59,065 bases of DNA from Pigoraptor vietnamica. Its lineage: Eukaryota; Opisthokonta; Filasterea. Of the stretch, positions 34,935 to 46,119 are shown piece after piece. Both the position numbers and the translations under genes were made by a program. The notes under the pieces are model-generated. The model was not told the DNA's origin. It ran no database searches and saw nothing but the letters and a program-made list of their open reading frames with translations. How positions within the stretch are numbered: position 1 is the first letter of the stretch; the number at the start of each line of letters is the position of its first letter. The stretch lies in contig CALSCQ010000690.1 in the NCBI GenBank assembly GCA_943704525.1, positions 1 through 59,065 of the forward strand. The letters run 5' to 3'.

Positions 34935-37208
34935 CTTTATTTTGTCGGCAACCTGTGGCCCTCAGCGGGAACTGCCGGCGGCGGCAGAGCCATTCAGCGC
35001 GTATGGGTCACAAATGAGCGCGGCTGGGCCACATTCGACGCAGTTGCGCTCTCTCCCGCGCCCCTCGAGGCTGCGTGGTGCGCCTCGGCGACGCCTGACT
35101 TGACCGGCGTCAATTGGCGTCACTCCGCCGGCAATTCTCGGCAGGCGCCGAACACAGACCGAGCCGCGAGCCTACCGAACCATTCCGCGCCAAGGTCGAG
35201 AAGCCCGCTTTGCGCTGGAGAGCTGCGTTCGACTACTGCAAAGCACTTCCGCCGTGCATGTTTGCAACGTCCACAGATGCCGCCTCTTCGACAGTCTCCA
35301 TTCGCGCCGTGCACTCGGCGAGCGGAGAGGCCGGCCCATTTCCGGCTCCCTTTTTGCAGGGGAAGCGTTTGAAATCGTAATCCGCACGCGCGACGCCGCG
35401 GGGCGCGACGTTCGGAGGCAGTGCGGCGGCGACAGCTTTCAGGTGGAGTTACGGGGGCCGTCGTTACTCTACGGCCACGCAATGGACAACCTCGATGGCA
35501 CGTACACGTATGCGGCGGTCCTGTACGATCCGGGCATCTACGAACTCCGCGTTAGGCTCGATTATCGCGCCTGTGTCGGCCTGACGCTATGTGACTGGAC
35601 ACGGACGACGACGATGGAGTTTGAGTACATTGGCAAGGGCTCTCTGCAGGTTGATGTAGTCGCTGCGGCCGTGCCAGTCGCGGGGGAGCGCGCGTGCGTG
35701 ACGAGCAGCGGCGTTCGCGTGCCGTGCGGCGTGGTCTATAGAGCCAACCGCACCTATGACGATACCGCGTACAGGCGCGGCCGGTGGCAGAGCGATTTTG
35801 TCGCATGCGAAAGCGCCGATGCACTTGTCAACTCGGCGTCCGCATCTGTCGCCGCGTCGATCGCGCCGGAGGCACTTTCGCGCGAAGGATCGCGCCTGCG
35901 TGAGCGCTGTCGCGATCAGTCGTTGCGAAGTCAAGGGCTGTAATGGCGTCTCATCGACGGTGACGAGCGGCCCGTCTTCCCCACGGGCGCACTTCGCGGA
36001 AAGTGGTTGCACTCGATCGGGGACTCGCTATCGCGCAACCTCAACTTGGCCATCAGCGCGATTTTGCGCCGCAATTTCACATCGGAGATGTCCTGCCTTT
36101 ACGCGCTGGATGCGAATATGACAATGGACCCATTGGGAGGGGTGTCGTTCACGTGTCCGCAGGCCGCAGAGGTGCCGTTCCTGGTGCGCGACAACAACTG
36201 CGACAACCTGCGCAGCACGCTAAGGCCGCCCCCCACTGCCGTGGCACTTGGTGGTGGACGGCTGCCGGGACCGAGCGCGTGTTCGCGGCCCAATATCGGC
36301 TGCTATGGATGCACGAGTACTTTCCGTCGCTCGATTTTCGCCTTACTTTTCAGTGGATGATTCTGGGAGAGCCGTCGATCTTCAACGGCCAGCCCCCCTT
36401 TGTCACGTTCAGGTCGTGGGCGTTCGAGCCGTACGCTCGCTTGGTTGACAGTCACAAGAAGGGCCCGTGGGCATCGCCGCCAGCGACCACGCCTTCTCCA
36501 GCAGACAACGCGACGGCCGCAGCGTCGGACAAGGTGCGCTTGAACGCGTCGGAAGCGGTGCGCTCGAACGCGTCGGAAGCGGTGCGCTCGAACGCGTCGG
36601 AAGCGGTGCGCGCGAACGCGTCGGAAGCGGTGCGCTTGAATGCGTCGGAAGCGGTGCGCTTGAATGCGTCGGAAGCGGTGCGCTTGAACGTGTCGGCGAG
36701 CGCGCTGCCTTGGCCCCCATCCTATCCGTCGATGTTCGTCATGGATCGCGCGATTCTGGGCACGCTGTTTCCGAACGATACGTCGCCGTCGTACGTCCTC
36801 GTGAACGCAGGACTTCATCACCTCAAATCTACCATCCACATCGACGTGGGGTACGAGGCCCACGTGGAAGAGCTCCTCGAGCGGCTGCGTACTGATTTTC
36901 CGCCGCCGGCGACGCGTCTCCTCTGGCGATCGACAGCGCAGACGCAGTGGAGGACAAAGAACCTCCCCTCATATCACATGTGTCGGACAAACTACCTGCT
37001 CGCATTTCTCAACGAACGCGCCGCAAACACCATTGCGCGCTTCAACGAGGCTGAGACTGCCGCGGGGCGACGTCCAATCGCAACACTTGACTACCTGCAG
37101 ATTTCACTCGGGCGTCCGGACGCCGCGCGCGACAACCGGCACTACAACATGAGGGTCGAAGGGACGGTCGTGGACGAGCTCTTGAACATACTCGGCGACT
37201 GCCAGTGA
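34935..37208 (+). pseudogene. Decayed third NXPE-like gene
   Basis: All parts of the paralogue at 7863-10016 can be followed in order: the APLEAAWC stem, WRAAFDYCK, the Ig module (QCGGDSFQVELRGPSLLYGH, DNLDGTYTYAAVLYDPG), WLHSIGDSLSRNLNLAIS, the tyrosine-rich middle, LVNAGLHH, WRSTAQTQW and DNRHYNM. The frame shifts before the Ig module (about 35.2-35.35 kb), meets a stop at 35941-35943, and shifts again near 36.23 kb, so it needs at least three corrections. The N-terminal anchor is not visible; the segment starts right after a G-rich tract. A 24-bp minisatellite in the 3' part encodes an Asn-Ala-Ser repeat. A host gene relic, not viral. Confidence 0.85.
36538..36702 (+). repeat. 24-bp minisatellite encoding (L/S/A)NASEAVR
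   Basis: Six near-identical 24-bp units in the decayed NXPE-like gene, each encoding an octapeptide with an Asn-Ala-Ser N-glycosylation sequon. Units differ by single changes (AAC/AAT, CTC/TTG/GCG), and a seventh degenerate unit (LNVSASAL) follows. Confidence 0.9.
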
Positions 37209-37224
37209 TGTAAATGAAGGGCAA

Positions 37225-37830
37225 AGTTTACAAGTACAAGTTGACGTACGTGCTTGGAGGTAGTCCCATTTAGAGCGAAGACGCAATGACAATAGACAAA
37301 CGCAAACGCGCAAACGCAACGCAACGCGCGCAATCGCTTCGGCACGTCCACAAAGCCTACACCGTTCGCGACATGAGTTTCCTGCTCAGCTGCGCAAACA
37401 CGTCGGCATCCAGTGTGCTAGAGCGCATGTACCAGCGGTGCGCCTCGTCCCTCTGCGTGGACGGAGGGCCACGGTGGAACACAGACGTCCCGTGCTCGAG
37501 ACACCGCGCAAGGTAGAAGCACGCGATCGCAAGCCCCTTGCGCTCGTAGTCGTCGGTTGCGGGCTCGTTGTGCGACGCGCGACGCACAGCCGCCTCGATG
37601 TCGACGGCGCCAATCGCCTTTCGCGCCCATTCCTCGGCGTTGGTCCGCATGCGGCGCGTGTAGTAGTAGCCGGCGAGATTTGCGCGGGAAAAGACGGCGG
37701 CGGGCGTGTTCTTGAGTGCGGCCTGCTTGTACCAGGCGACCGCTGCGGATTCGTCGGGGGACGTGCCCGCGCCCGTCTGCAACAATAGACCCACGATGCT
37801 GCGAGTAGAGAGGGGGGGGGTGGGGAGGGC
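37225..37830. repeat. Direct repeat, downstream copy (intact Sel1 3' end)
   Basis: The intact member of the direct-repeat pair with 34365-34915, containing exon 4 of the Sel1 gene, its 3' flank and the end of intron 3 with a short G tract. Confidence 0.8.
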
Positions 37831-39151
37831 CGTGTTATTTGGCGGAGAAAGTGAGCGGCGAAAGAGCGCCCGTTGCCAATGCGCGCTCCATGTAACACGC
37901 CACGAGTACGATGCGAAGATCACGACGTCCGACTTGGTAACGCAGCAACGCGCATCTACAGCAACACCGTAGCGGCAACGTCCACGGCGCTCCAGTGCCC
38001 TCACCCCATCGATCGCACGTTGCCGTTGTGCGCGGCGGCCAGGTGCCACTTGAACGCCTTGCGAAGGTCGCGAAAGTCGTCGGTCGAGTAGAGCATGCCC
38101 AGCATTCCCTGTGCGTCGGCGCTGCCGTCCGGACGCCCCTCCCGCGCTGCTCGAAGCCACCACCTCTCCGCCTGTGGAACAGTGGGATGCGTTGAACAAC
38201 GAGAGAGTCCGCGCAGAACAATATTATTGATTTCTGAAGTCGCACACATACACGCCGTATACACCACATATATCTACCCGCACGCATACTGACATCATGC
38301 ACGCACGCACCTCCGTCTCGGACGGCGGACACCCATGCCCAGTGTAGTGCGCCATGCCAATATTGTACTGCGCCTGGACGACAATGTCCTGCGGCGTCCC
38401 CTCCTTCGTCGATTCCGCCACGCGCGTCATGAGTTCGAGTCCTTTTGCCTGCACAGCGCAATTAGGAGGTTAAGCAAACACAGAGGGACCGAGAACGGCG
38501 CTTCGACCGTAGGACGATAAATCTACAAAAAATTGAAATAACAATGGCAACCGACGCGAGCCATTATCATTACGAGACAAAGCCACGCACCGTGTCACAC
38601 GGGACGCCCAAGCCGTCGTAGTGCATGACGGCCAGCTCAAAGATGGCCCTGTCGTCGCCCGCGACCATCCCCCGCTCAAACAGCCGCAGCGCCTTGGTAT
38701 ACAGCCGCTGCTGCAGGCAAATGTGCGCCAGCGTGTGCATCGCATCCAAATCTCCGTCCTCAGCCAAGGGCTCCAGGTTCTCGATCGGCACGAGCCGTCG
38801 CTCTTCGAGGGGGTTGTCCATGCTGCGCACAATCAGCGTCTTCTTGTGCCCGCGGGACGTCCGCTCGGCCGACACGGGGCGTGGAAGCGCGGACGGCGCT
38901 TCGTGGTCGGACGAGAGCGGGTCGAGTGATTTCGTTCTTCGCCGCGCCTCCGATTCCGCGGAGAGAGGTCGCACGAGGACGTCTGCATTGAGATTGGGCT
39001 TGGGCTGCACGGCGGACGGCGAACCCATGCCTGCACGAGAGCCACGCAAGGAAAACGCAGTCGCCGACGGCCCTTCGGTAGCGAACTTGGGCGTCACGCG
39101 CCCATCCCGAGCGTCGGGATACGCGCGCGGGCTGGCGTCCACGCGACTCAT
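37357..39151 (-). CDS. Sel1-repeat (TPR-like) protein
   Basis: Four exons (39151-38591, 38448-38311, 38171-38005, 37798-37357) give 435 residues. The first about 110 residues are low-complexity and basic/Ser-rich. From about residue 120, Sel1-like helical repeats follow: AEDGDLDAMHTLAHICLQQ, KALRLFERGMVAGDDRAIFE, NIGMAHYTGHGCPPSE, AERWWLRAAREGRPDGSADA, GMLGMLYSTDDFRDLRKAFK, VGLLLQTGAGTSPDESAAVA and ANLAGYYYTRRMRT. Such solenoids scaffold protein complexes (ER-associated degradation, signalling); no signal peptide is seen, so a cytosolic adaptor is likely, partner unknown. It is divergent from the SMYD5-like gene, and its last exon has been duplicated upstream (34.5 kb). Confidence 0.85.
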
Positions 39152-39522
39152 TTTTCAACGACGCAGGGGCAACAACAGCATTGCAGACTTCGGAGAATTG
39201 CCGAGGAAGCGCCGCAACGGCCACTGCCGCTGCGGGAAGTGGAAGACACCAGCGGGAAAGAGAAGCCACACGATCACGCGGGACGGGAAAGGTCGAAGTG
39301 GAAGAAACGCGACAAAGAGCAGAGAAGAAACGGCACCGTCTTTTGGGTCTCACCAGTGCTGAGTGATGGCACACATGTTACCTCCCTGTTGCCATGCACT
39401 CTGCCGAGCTCTCGTTAATGTTATTGTCACGTGATGGCTCCACTTCGGCACGTGGATGCAAAACGCAATGAAAGCCGGCTCCTTTCTCCCTCTTCCGTTT
39501 GCGTACTTCGCGTCTCGGCAAG
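39152..39522. promoter_or_regulatory. Divergent promoter, Sel1 gene and SMYD5-like gene
   Basis: 371 bp between two outward-pointing start codons. No distinct element recognised; a GTCACGTGA palindrome-like core is present at 39426-39434 and could bind a bHLH-type factor. Confidence 0.4.
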
Positions 39523-40839
39523 ATGGACGTCTCGCTCGCAAACCCCTCCGTGCGGGCGTATTTTGACGCTGCGACGGCAACGCTGCCGGTTTCGGTGGAA
39601 GAGATCGGAAATGGGCGCGGAAAGGGAATTGTCGCTCGGCGTCATGTGGCCGCGGGCGAGACGCTGTGGATGGAGACGCCGCTGGTGGCCATGCAGCACC
39701 TTGAAAACGCCGCGTCGGCGCGCGTGTGCAACCACTGCTTCCGTTATCTTGGCACGCTTGCAGATCAGCTCCAATTTGTGTGCTGCCTGCCGCAGTCGCC
39801 CGTTGACGCCGTTGCGGGCCTCGCGGCAACGTGTCCGCGAGTAGCTGACGTCAATGCAGAGCTTTCTGGGTGCGTCGTGGAGTGTGCGGGAGGCTGCGGA
39901 ACGGTTTACTGCTCTGCGTCGTGCAGGGACGAAGCCGCGCTGGAGTATCATGGGCTGCTGTGCGTGGGCCCGATAACGGACGAGAACCACCCCCTCGTCC
40001 TCTTCAAGCAGCACGCCGTCGACACTAATGAGATCTTTTTGCTTGCGGCGCGTGTCATTGCGAACGTCGTTGCGCGATTCGAGGCGAACGGGGGCAATCT
40101 CGCCCTCGCCGTGTTGCCGTACGCCGTCTTCGTGAATGCGCCGTGGTGGGAGGTGCCGCAAGTGGAGGTGTCGAGCGAACGGGAGCTCTACGAATTTCGC
40201 AAGCACCTCCACGGCATAATTTCCGAGTCGTTCGAGTACCTTCGCGCGGCGCTCTTTAGGGAGGCTTTGTCGCCGATATTCACGCTCGATTTCTTCGCGC
40301 GCGTCGTGGGGGCCTTTGAGCTGAACAACGTCGACATGTCGTTCCCGTCGCCCCTTGCGCGCCTCGCACCCGAGATTGACACGTTGCCAGAGCCGCTGCG
40401 GGCGCAAGCAAGCGCGATTGTGGAACCCTTCGCTGCGCGCATCTCGGAGGTACAGGCTGCCCGCGAAGCCGCCGTCGTGCACGGGGACGCGACTGATTGC
40501 GACGTGGAGGAAGAAGCTGATGCCGAAGAAGGCGGCGACGAAGAATGGGAGGACGAGAGCGCGGGGCTTGCGGCGGCTGGCGGGTTCGACGGGGCCGCGT
40601 TATGTGTGCTCGCGGGGAGCATGAACCACTCGTGTTGTCCAAACGTGTCGGTGCGAACGGCGCAAGATCCGACGACGGGTCGCATGCGCGTGTGTGCGGT
40701 TGCGCTGCGAGACGTGGCTGCCGGCGAAGAGCTGTGTTTCTCGTACATTGACGAGACGCAGGACGTCGGCGCCCGACAGAGCGCCCTCAAGGAGTATCGT
40801 TTCGTGTGCACGTGTCAGAAATGCTCCGCGCAACAGTAA
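39523..40839 (+). CDS. SMYD5-like SET-domain methyltransferase
   Basis: A single exon gives 438 residues from the ATG at 39523. An N-terminal SET-N strand (GRGKGIVARRHVAAGETLWM) is followed by a Cys-rich MYND-like region (VCNHCFRYLG ... CAGGCGTVYCSASCRDE ... HGLLC), then a helical insert, a very acidic stretch (VEEEADAEEGGDEEWEDE), the SET core with SMNHSCCPNVSV and LRDVAAGEELCFSYIDE, and a post-SET C.C..C (VCTCQKCSAQQ). NHSCxPN and the ELxFSYI block form the cofactor and lysine pocket in this family. The acidic insert and short tail fit SMYD5 better than SMYD1-4. Substrates in the family include histone and ribosomal-protein lysines; which applies here is unknown. Confidence 0.85.
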   Translation: MDVSLANPSVRAYFDAATATLPVSVEEIGNGRGKGIVARRHVAAGETLWMETPLVAMQHLENAASARVCNHCFRYLGTLADQLQFVCCLPQSPVDAVAGLAATCPRVADVNAELSGCVVECAGGCGTVYCSASCRDEAALEYHGLLCVGPITDENHPLVLFKQHAVDTNEIFLLAARVIANVVARFEANGGNLALAVLPYAVFVNAPWWEVPQVEVSSERELYEFRKHLHGIISESFEYLRAALFREALSPIFTLDFFARVVGAFELNNVDMSFPSPLARLAPEIDTLPEPLRAQASAIVEPFAARISEVQAAREAAVVHGDATDCDVEEEADAEEGGDEEWEDESAGLAAAGGFDGAALCVLAGSMNHSCCPNVSVRTAQDPTTGRMRVCAVALRDVAAGEELCFSYIDETQDVGARQSALKEYRFVCTCQKCSAQQ

Positions 40840-40971
40840 ACAACATCGGGCCGATGTACAGCGCTTTCAATCTCGAAACATTTATAGTTGCAAATCAAAA
40901 ACGCACAACTTGATAAGCGCACGCAACCGCCAAAAGCCACGCACAAGTCCGTCCGGTCCCGCCGCACGCGC

Positions 40972-43900
40972 TCACGCGTCAAACAGTAGCTCCTCCGAAT
41001 CGTCGTCGTCGTTCTCCACCTTCCCAACGTTCGCACGTGCGAAGGGATTCGCAAAGGCAACATCCCCAGCGCCATCATCCTGGGGTCCGTCCACGTCGTC
41101 CGTGAGCGCAGTCGCCGCCTCCTCCCCGTCAGCGTCGAGGCGCACGAAACCCTGCCGAACGGAGCGGCGGCGATAAAGCGCCACTGCGCCAAGCACAAGG
41201 AGGGATGCGCCGACGATGCCACCGACGATGGCGAGCGGGATGTAGTTGAACTTGGATGCGAAGCCGACGCCGGCGTCCCCGTTGCCGCCATTGGAAGGTT
41301 CGTCCGAGTTGTCGGGAATTCCAGGCAGGTGGGTGGTGTCTGGCGCAGAAAGAAACGCGAGGTTAGGGGACACCGACGGAGGCAGAGCAATACAACTGTA
41401 GCATATCAACAATAATTAGAAAGAAAGAAAAAACAAACAAAACGAAAAAAGGGGCGATAGAGGGGGGCGGGGCTCCAGGCGCTCTTGCAAGTTGCCGACA
41501 GTTTCGCGCACCTGCCGTAGGCAGGACCACAGGGGCGCCCGAGGCACTGCTCGACGCTCGCGACGGCACTCCACCCGCGGTGGTCGAAGGGACGGGTGTG
41601 TAGGAGGACCGCGGGACAGACGACGACACTCGGACGGGCGGTGTATATGAGGACACCGGAGGTGTGTACGACGATACGGGTGGAGTGTACGATGACACGG
41701 GCCGCGTGTACGATGACACCGGAGGCGTGTACGACGACACGGGTGGGGTGTACGACGACACGAGTGGGGTGTACGACGACGCCAAAGGGGTCTGGGACGA
41801 AGGCAGTGTGCTTGACGACGAGACTGCAGTCGATGGGAGAGGCGGTTGGGCGTTGCGTGGGCGTTGCGTGGGCGTTGCGTTGATAGACCGCCGTTAGTAC
41901 TTGCAGAAGGGCCGTTGGGTGCCCCGCGTCGACCCCGGAGCCCCGCCCGACAATACCAAAACACAAGGTATGCACGTATGCGCAACATGGGACGCACAAG
42001 CCTCTCAATCTTACCCTTTGTGGTCATTCCAGCCTGCCCCGTCCCATACAGCGTCAGCTGCCACTGCACCAGAGTGCCAGTGTCCGAAGGATTTGAAGAG
42101 TCCCGCACAGCGAGCGTCCACGTGCCGACGGGCGACTCGTTCCAATGACGCACCGTCATGAACGTCCAACCGGCGAATCCCTCGGTGGAGTAGTCGTACG
42201 GCCGCTCCGTCAAAAGCTCAGAGCGCGTCCCCTCTGGCGAGGTGAGCACAATCGCGAGGTCGCCGCGGCGGCGGTGGTGGATGGTCAGCGTGACCTGCAC
42301 GTGTTCCAGCCGCTCAATGCCGGCGTCTGCCGTTACGGCGACCGTGCCCGTGGCGCCCGAACCGCCATAGGGAATGGCGATGTTGGGCTGCTGCAGGTGC
42401 GATGAGTACACGAGCTGCGGCCCGACGTTCTTCCACGACTTCGCGATCGTCACGAACATGGTCGCGTCCATGACGCCAAAGCCGTACTTGTGGTTGACCT
42501 TGAGGCCCGCGCCGTTCGTCTTCCAGTCGGCGTCATTCTGGTCCACAATTTTAGAGCTGAGGACAACAATGTGCTGAACGTCCCGCCACGTGAGGGAGGG
42601 GCTGCGGAGCGAACGAGCAAGAGGAGGATGTTTAGACTCGGAGTTCGAATGTGGAAAAAGGGAAGATAATGAAATGCAAAAGATAAAAGGCGAAGCCCAC
42701 TTTGCTTGCAGACCGAGGGCGATAATGCCGGCAGCGAGCGGCGCCGACGCAGACGTGCCAGAGTGGGCGTCAGTGCACCCGTATCGGAAATCGCACGTGG
42801 TCTGCAAAGGGCGGCGCATTTCTTGTCAGCTTGCGGCGATACACTCAACAGAATGTGCGCGAGATACGCAGAGCGCGACATTAGCACCGCATGCACCCAC
42901 AATGGAATGGTTGATGCCGCCGCTCCCCGAGCTGTACGTCACCGCCATCGTCGCCGCGCACTGCTCCGTGTACCACGGCGCCGTGTTCGTGTCCGTCACG
43001 CTGCCGATCGAGATCGTGTACATGCTGTTTGTGTAACCGTCGCAGTTGCAATTGTCCTTGTAGCTGCCGCCGTTGCCGGACGCAAAAACAAAGATCGAGC
43101 CCTTCCCACCGCGGCCCGTCGTGACACCGTGAACAAAAGCAGCGCGCGCAAGGTTGCGAGGGCCGTCAACAGTGCGACCGTCGTCATCCGGACCCCACGA
43201 GCTACTGTAGACGTCCACGTAGTCGCTTTTGAAGCTGAGAGACGACGCCTCCACAGAGTCGGAAACGTCACCGTCAAGCATGCGCACGCCTGCGTAAAGT
43301 AACGAAAGCAATCAGAGCCATTTTACAGACAGCCCACACAAAGGTAATGCCAGGAATCCTTGAACAAAGATATGCCGATGGGAGATAAACGAGCCACGCA
43401 CCTCCAATGTTGCACTCGTAGGCGACGCCAATGCCGCACACGCTGTTCTTCGCCGAGCCAATCTCGCCCGCACAGCGCGTGCCATGCTTGTTGAGGTTCG
43501 AGTACTCGTAGCGCGGCGTCGGGTCGTCGTCGTTGTCGTTGAAGTCCCACGACGCCTTTGGGTCGTAGTTCGGGCTGAGGTCCTCGTGCGTGCGCTCGAG
43601 CCCTGCGACACCCACGTAACACAAGCGTTACCAAGACCTCCCATGTTGACTATGCAGAGCAGCGACCAAAAGACACGTACCGTCATCAAGGACTGTCACG
43701 ACAACGCCCTTCCCCGTGTAGCCGAGGCTCCACGCAGGCCGCACGTTCAGGTCCGAGCCACGAGGACCCGAAGCCTGCCCCGTGTTGTACAGGTGCCACT
43801 GCCGCCCAAACGCGGGGTCGTTGATCGTCACGTCCCGCGGCTCGACAGAGATGCCAACAACCTCGCGCCGTCGCCGGCTGAGTGCGTGCTGCTGCTCGGC

Positions 43901-44251
43901 CCACTCCACGTCGTCATCCGCGTGGAGAGTTTCCGTGTGCACATCCTCCCGCCTATGACGCCCTTGCTTGCCGCTCGTCGCTGAGGGCAGGTGGGCCGGC
44001 GCGAACACGTACGCGCCAGGAATGCTGCCGACACGCCGCACTTTGACGAAGCCCTTGCGCGCCGCAAGTGCATCCGCCATTGCGTCCAACTCTGCGAGAG
44101 ATCGGCCCGCCGTGTCCTTCAATTGGACCGCCCACGTGTCAAGAAACACGGGTCCGTCAGATGATGACGATTCGCCGACGGAAACATCGCTGGCGACACA
44201 GGCAACTGCGGCGCAGAACACAGCAACGACCAAAATCGCACCGCGGCCCAT
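40972..44251 (-). CDS. Kexin/furin-type proprotein convertase
   Basis: Seven exons (44251-43681, 43602-43402, 43289-42901, 42801-42701, 42601-42015, 41823-41512, 41339-40972) give 842 residues. A signal peptide ([20 protein letters not shown]) is followed by a prodomain with an RRRR site at 126-129. The subtilisin domain keeps D189 (VTVLDDG), H230 ([11 protein letters not shown]), the oxyanion Asn in FASGNGGS and S404 ([13 protein letters not shown]). A P domain follows (about 510-660, [20 protein letters not shown]), then a repeat-rich Ser/Thr/Tyr/Pro stem (SSYTPPV units), a membrane helix at about 756-777 and a cytosolic tail ending in an acidic cluster ([12 protein letters not shown]) typical of trans-Golgi recycling. 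It should cut secretory precursors after dibasic sites. Intron 5 has a perfect TACTAAC branch site but uses an AG about 60 nt farther on. Confidence 0.93.
41640..41780. repeat. 21-bp minisatellite in the protease stem
   Basis: About seven 21-bp units encode SSYTPPV-type heptapeptides (with L, R and P variants) in the luminal stem of the convertase. The repeat is in frame, so copy-number change alters stem length only. Confidence 0.85.
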
Positions 44252-44893
44252 TTCGAACTCGCCCTCGCCGATCCAGCGGCGACTCAAAATTCAAACAGAC
44301 GACGCCGTGCTCTACAGTGCCATGCCTGAGAGGAGAAGCGGTTGCGTATGAAACGGGCGCAAGCCGCGCCCTCTTCTCGAAACGCCGAGCCAAGCACAAG
44401 ATGCGCGAATCAGAGCAGGGAGAGAGGGATCGACACGGTACACGTAGGGATCGAGAGACAGCGACCACTGAGAGACTCACCATAGCACTGAAAAAGGGTC
44501 TGTGGGACGTTTTCGGCGAATGCACGCGACATGCCGTGTGGAGCGTGTGGTCGCGCAAAGCAAGCCCAATCGGCTGAGCTGCACCCCGGATGTTTCACCG
44601 CTCTGTAAATAGCATCGCGAAGATTCACTATATAAAGCAGTCGACTTCATGAAATATTCAATATTGGCAATAACTTGCAATTATTAACTTAGTTGTATAA
44701 ATTACTACAAGAGAGACCTTTTCAGGATAGGAAGATCTTCTCCTCTTATGGAAAATAGAGGCCGTAGCGCGGCAACGAAGAAATTCTTGGCACTTCGTCG
44801 CCCCTCTCAAAAACCACACCGCATTTTTTCGAACAGCTCGCAACCACCCTTACGCACTTTGCTCAACAGACTTCCGCATTACGCATTGATACG
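44252..44893. other. Divergent intergenic region
   Basis: 642 bp between the start of the convertase (leftward) and DPY30 (rightward). AT-rich around 44630-44750 compared with its surroundings. No gene or named element seen; both promoters must lie here. Confidence 0.5.
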
Positions 44894-45540
44894 ATGGCGG
44901 ACGAAGGTGAGCGCGATGTCCTTCGCTTTCGCAGCATGAGCGTGGGCACTCTTGCCGCTTGGTATTTCGATCGTGTCGTCGTTCGGCGTAACCGACGCTC
45001 CTTTCCACGCAGAGGCACCCGTGCCCTTGGACGAGGGTTTTCCGGAGGATGGTGCCGGCGACGTGGAGACGGTTCCGCTCGAGGCGTCCGTAGGGCTCGA
45101 TGAGAAGCTGGCGCAAATTGGCACGGACGGTGCGGATAAGATCAAGTCGCGTGCGAACCTGCAAGCATTGCCAACCCGCGCCTATTTGGACCAAACCGTC
45201 GTGCCCGTTCTGATGGAAGGCCTGTCGCATCTTTCAAGGGAACGGTGTGTGTTCGTTAACCTTAACCCGACATCCCTGCTTAAGATTACTCCGCTAGCAT
45301 GTGCGGCAATGTGTCGTGCAATGTCTGCAAGCGCATTGTCTGTCGTGCATGATGAAGTGGCAAGTTTTGGGCGCGCGGCCGTCTTATGTATGCGCACGGC
45401 CTTGCCTTTTGCCGGTTACACAAACCAAGAACAGTAGTTTCTGATGATCTCCCAATCATAGGCCACCGAATCCCGTCGAATACCTCGCCGCCTTTCTCTT
45501 GAAAAACAAGGACAAGTATGACAGGATTGGGCAAGAATGA
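44894..45540 (+). CDS. DPY30: DPY30 homologue
   Basis: Three exons (44894-44906, 45013-45244, 45462-45540) give 107 residues; the first coding exon is only 13 nt and encodes MADE plus one base. The C-terminal half is the Dpy-30 dimerisation motif: [20 protein letters not shown], then [20 protein letters not shown]. The N-terminal half is acidic and disordered. DPY30 is a core subunit of COMPASS/MLL histone H3K4 methyltransferase complexes, binding the ASH2L C-terminus; the same fold docks to AKAPs and ciliary radial-spoke proteins. The exon 1 to 2 join (GTGAGC donor, CACGCAG acceptor) is supported by the frame only, but the exon 2 to 3 join is fixed by the conserved motif. Confidence 0.92.
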
Positions 45541-46119
45541 GCGTGGGGCATGTTAGTGCTGCGTGCGGCAGCGTCTGCGTCACTAAAGCGTTCGTCTTCT
45601 TTGTCGCTCGTTTTTGCACTCTTGCAGCCCTTGAACAAAACTCACATGCACGCTCGCGCACACCCAACACCCACACACCGCGCGCGCACATGCACATATG
45701 CACGTGTGGACTCGCATACATCACACTCGCGCATGCCTACCACGCATACTCACGCTCGCACACTCATGCACACATACGCGCGGACTTGTGCGTGCAGAAT
45801 CATGTGTAAGGATCAGAGCAATGGAGGTGTAGGAAAGCCAAGTCATTCCTAGTGTTGTCGTGCGTAGAGTTTGCATTTGGGAGTTGTCGGGAATCACGTC
45901 ACAATCAAGTTGTTGCACGTGCATTATTCCCTCTTCGAGATTGGGCTTCGCTACACACAGTCCGGCTCTCACAGCGTATTGTTCATAAATACTATTGTAA
46001 GTGCACGTTTGAGCGAAGGCGTCATTCATTGCGCACGCACGCACGCCGCCGCATCTCAGAGCCATCCCTCCTGTGGTTGACTCGCCCTTCACTCTTCAAA
46101 CTTTTCAAACCAATGGGCC
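45541..46119. other. Convergent intergenic region, CA-rich
   Basis: Lies between the DPY30 stop and the stop of the NTF2-like gene. An imperfect CA/GC-rich stretch covers about 45640-45785. No gene supported. Confidence 0.5.

Noticed and set aside
41884-41900. TACTAAC branch-like word in the convertase gene as proof of the nearest AG acceptor
   Set aside because: The nearest AGs do not give a phase that joins the repeat stem; the AG at the 41823 border does.
45245-45461. DPY30 intron 2 containing CCTTAAC, a U12 branch-like word
   Set aside because: The word lies close to the donor, the donor is GTGTGT, and the distance to the acceptor is far too long for a U12 intron.
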